DNA of 64,000 nucleotides from Myxococcales bacterium. Its GTDB lineage: Bacteria; Myxococcota_A; Polyangia; Polyangiales; Polyangiaceae. The stretch covers positions 32,053 through 96,052 of the forward strand of contig JACPVJ010000196.1 in assembly GCA_016191785.1 (NCBI GenBank), read 5' to 3'. A model generated the notes under the pieces. That model saw nothing but the letters and a program-made list of their open reading frames with translations. It was not told the origin of the DNA and did not search any database. Below are positions 62,776-64,000 of this stretch, piece after piece (the stretch's first letter is position 1; each line of letters opens with the position of its first letter). Position numbers and translations under genes: made by a program.

Positions 62776-63114
62776 CTACATGCAGGATTTGTCCTCGAGC
62801 CGTCGGCACATCGCGCGGAGCATGCGTAGCTCCTCTGCGTTCGCGGTGCCCGCATCCCGCTTGCGAACCAAGGCGTCGCGCGCTTCATTCATCGCCTTGG
62901 GGTCCCCTGGAGGTGGCTCCAGCCATGGCCAGGCAGCGGACGCGCTAGGTTGTGCTGGTGGCGCCACGCTGCCCGCTGATGGGCTTGGGATCCCGGGCTG
63001 CGCGTCCTCCAGCGCGGCGTCTGCCGCGGGCGACGCAGTCCGGGACGCGCGGTCACAGCCGAGGGCCGTCAGACACATCACTGCCAGCGCAAGCAAGTCA
63101 CGTGCTCCGGACAT
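62776..63114 (-). CDS. Small lipoprotein downstream of RHS gene
   Basis: The 112-residue product has a lipoprotein signal (Cys-20 after CLTAL), a Pro/Ala/Ser-rich linker and a short helical C terminus rich in charged residues (AEELRMLRAMCRRLEDKSCM). It starts 13 bp after the RHS gene stop and is probably co-transcribed. A partner or immunity-like role can only be guessed from position; the helical end also resembles a generic segment seen in other myxobacterial small lipoproteins. Confidence 0.65.
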   Translation of the reverse strand: MSGARDLLALAVMCLTALGCDRASRTASPAADAALEDAQPGIPSPSAGSVAPPAQPSASAAWPWLEPPPGDPKAMNEARDALVRKRDAGTANAEELRMLRAMCRRLEDKSCM

Positions 63115-63127
63115 CTCTTCGCTCCGG

Positions 63128-64000
63128 CTACGGATTAGCCGCTGGGTAAGACACCGACTTCACGCAGGAGGACGGATAGAACAGCTTGCACCCCCCAACG
63201 CAGGACTTCAGCTTGCTCTCGCAGCATTTGAGGCATTGCGTCCAGAGTGCCCCGGACGCTCCGAAGTACTCGAAGCAGAACGACCCGCACTCCGCGTACA
63301 AGTTGTCGCAATCGGCCGGCGACGGGCACTTAGTGTCCTTACATTGCTCCGCCTCGAGGCCCGTTGGATCGATCGCGTTGGTCGGGTCTGACGCCGTGTA
63401 CGAGTACACGTTGAGCCCACCGGCGAGTCGCACGGGATCCTTACTCACCCACCTCCCCACGACCGGGTCATAGTCGCGAGCCCCAAAACGCGTCAGCCCG
63501 GTCTCGTGATCGAGCATCCCTCCCGCGAAGCCAAACGGCACGAAATCAGCTGCTCCCGCGATCAGCGTCCGCTTCCCCCACGCATCGAAGTTCGCGCGCC
63601 ATGCCACTGTCCCGGTCGCGACGTCAACCAACGCTCGCGGCGATCCCAGGTGGTCGCTGAGCACCCGATACGTCACGCCACCGCGCACGACGTACTCCGG
63701 CACGTTGCTCTTCGAAGCGTAGACAAACCTCGCGACCAGCGCCCCGCTGCCGTCCAGCTCCGCCACCGGGTTCAACTGATTCCGGTAGAGCCAACGCCGC
63801 TCGAGCACGCCGTTCTTCTTCTTGCCCACGCGGCGGTCCTGGCCATCCACCAGGTACTGGATCACGTCGCCGCCCGGCAGGTCCACCTGCACCAGGTTGC
63901 CACGCACGTCATACGTGTACGTCGTGGTCCCGCCTGTATCCGTCTTCGTCCGCAGCTCGCCGTTGGCGGTGTACGTGTACGTCGTCGCGCCGTAGCTCAG
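63128..64000 (-). CDS. RHS/YD-repeat protein, C-terminal part (cut by right edge)
   Basis: The frame is open to the right edge, so only about 290 C-terminal residues are visible. They include YD repeats (TTYTYDVRGNLVQ), then the RHS-associated core with SDHLGSPRALVDVATG, PFGFAGGMLDHETGLTRFGA, RDYDPVVGRW and NAIDPTGLE. The last 75 residues after the core are variable and hold 11 cysteines, ending in SYPAANP. RHS proteins form a shell around a C-terminal effector that is often a toxin. The tip here is not a recognised toxin family. Confidence 0.85.
   Translation of the reverse strand: MSYGATTYTYTANGELRTKTDTGGTTTYTYDVRGNLVQVDLPGGDVIQYLVDGQDRRVGKKKNGVLERRWLYRNQLNPVAELDGSGALVARFVYASKSNVPEYVVRGGVTYRVLSDHLGSPRALVDVATGTVAWRANFDAWGKRTLIAGAADFVPFGFAGGMLDHETGLTRFGARDYDPVVGRWVSKDPVRLAGGLNVYSYTASDPTNAIDPTGLEAEQCKDTKCPSPADCDNLYAECGSFCFEYFGASGALWTQCLKCCESKLKSCVGGCKLFYPSSCVKSVSYPAANP

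Noticed and set aside
62544..62948. Possible lipoprotein gene with a signal-like start
   Set aside because: After the signal-like stretch the frame becomes Arg-rich and overlaps the small minus-strand lipoprotein gene, and its repeat copies are in other frames.

Overview
The window looks like chromosomal DNA from a high-GC myxobacterium, probably of the Polyangia (Sorangium / Labilithrix / Nannocystis-like lineages). This is inferred from several things together: very high G+C at third codon positions, large cysteine-rich surface proteins ending in a MYXO-CTERM-type signal (GCGCR motif, hydrophobic helix, Arg cluster), lipoproteins with Gly/Ser-rich linkers, a Ser/Thr protein kinase, a CdnL/CarD regulator very like the Myxococcus one, and many FG-GAP, kelch and fibrinogen-like domains. 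I call 48 protein genes; 17 of them have a lipobox-like signal, so the window is strongly biased to the cell envelope. No tRNA, rRNA, CRISPR or intact insertion sequence was seen.

Layout. 1-17.6 kb: a DUF4126 membrane protein (cut by the left edge), a small membrane protein, four large cysteine-rich surface proteins and a subtilase. 17.7-22.7 kb: a tightly packed operon of a Ser/Thr kinase, a TPR/PEGA-like exported protein, a SUMF1-domain lipoprotein and a metal-binding-motif lipoprotein. 22.8-28.5 kb: nuoJKLMN, the membrane-arm genes of respiratory complex I, with no other nuo genes in view. 28.7-36.3 kb: a secreted amidohydrolase, a decayed sigma-factor pseudogene, a DNA polymerase IV gene behind a clear LexA-type operator, and three extracellular lipoproteins. 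36.3-45.5 kb: a housekeeping block with two methyltransferases, DarP, an FMN-binding protein, a small metal-binding protein, an M50 protease, a half-size GDT1 transporter, an M19 dipeptidase, a corrinoid adenosyltransferase coupled to CdnL, TyrRS with a lipoprotein, and an HU/IHF protein. 45.5-49.7 kb: two GT-C-like membrane glycosyltransferases. 49.8-54.2 kb: a GAF protein, a sensor histidine kinase and a response regulator with DUF4388. 54.3-60.9 kb: a minus-strand operon of a sugar-binding lipoprotein, an unknown lipoprotein, a TPM-domain membrane protein, a protein with two Tim44-like and two zinc-ribbon modules, another lipoprotein and a fucose-isomerase-like protein. 61-64 kb: a propeller-like lipoprotein, a repeat-containing intergenic region, a small lipoprotein and the C-terminal end of an RHS protein running off the right edge.

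The best candidate for an undescribed system is the overlapping operon at 56.9-60.9 kb. Also notable are the cluster of dual-signal cysteine-rich surface proteins, the SOS promoter whose operator ends 4 nt before the dinB start codon, the sigma-factor pseudogene read only across three frames, and the RHS protein with an 11-cysteine tip. A general feature is extreme packing: most same-strand neighbours overlap as ATGA, GTGA, TTGA or TGATG, and seven convergent pairs are separated by 10 bp or less, or overlap.
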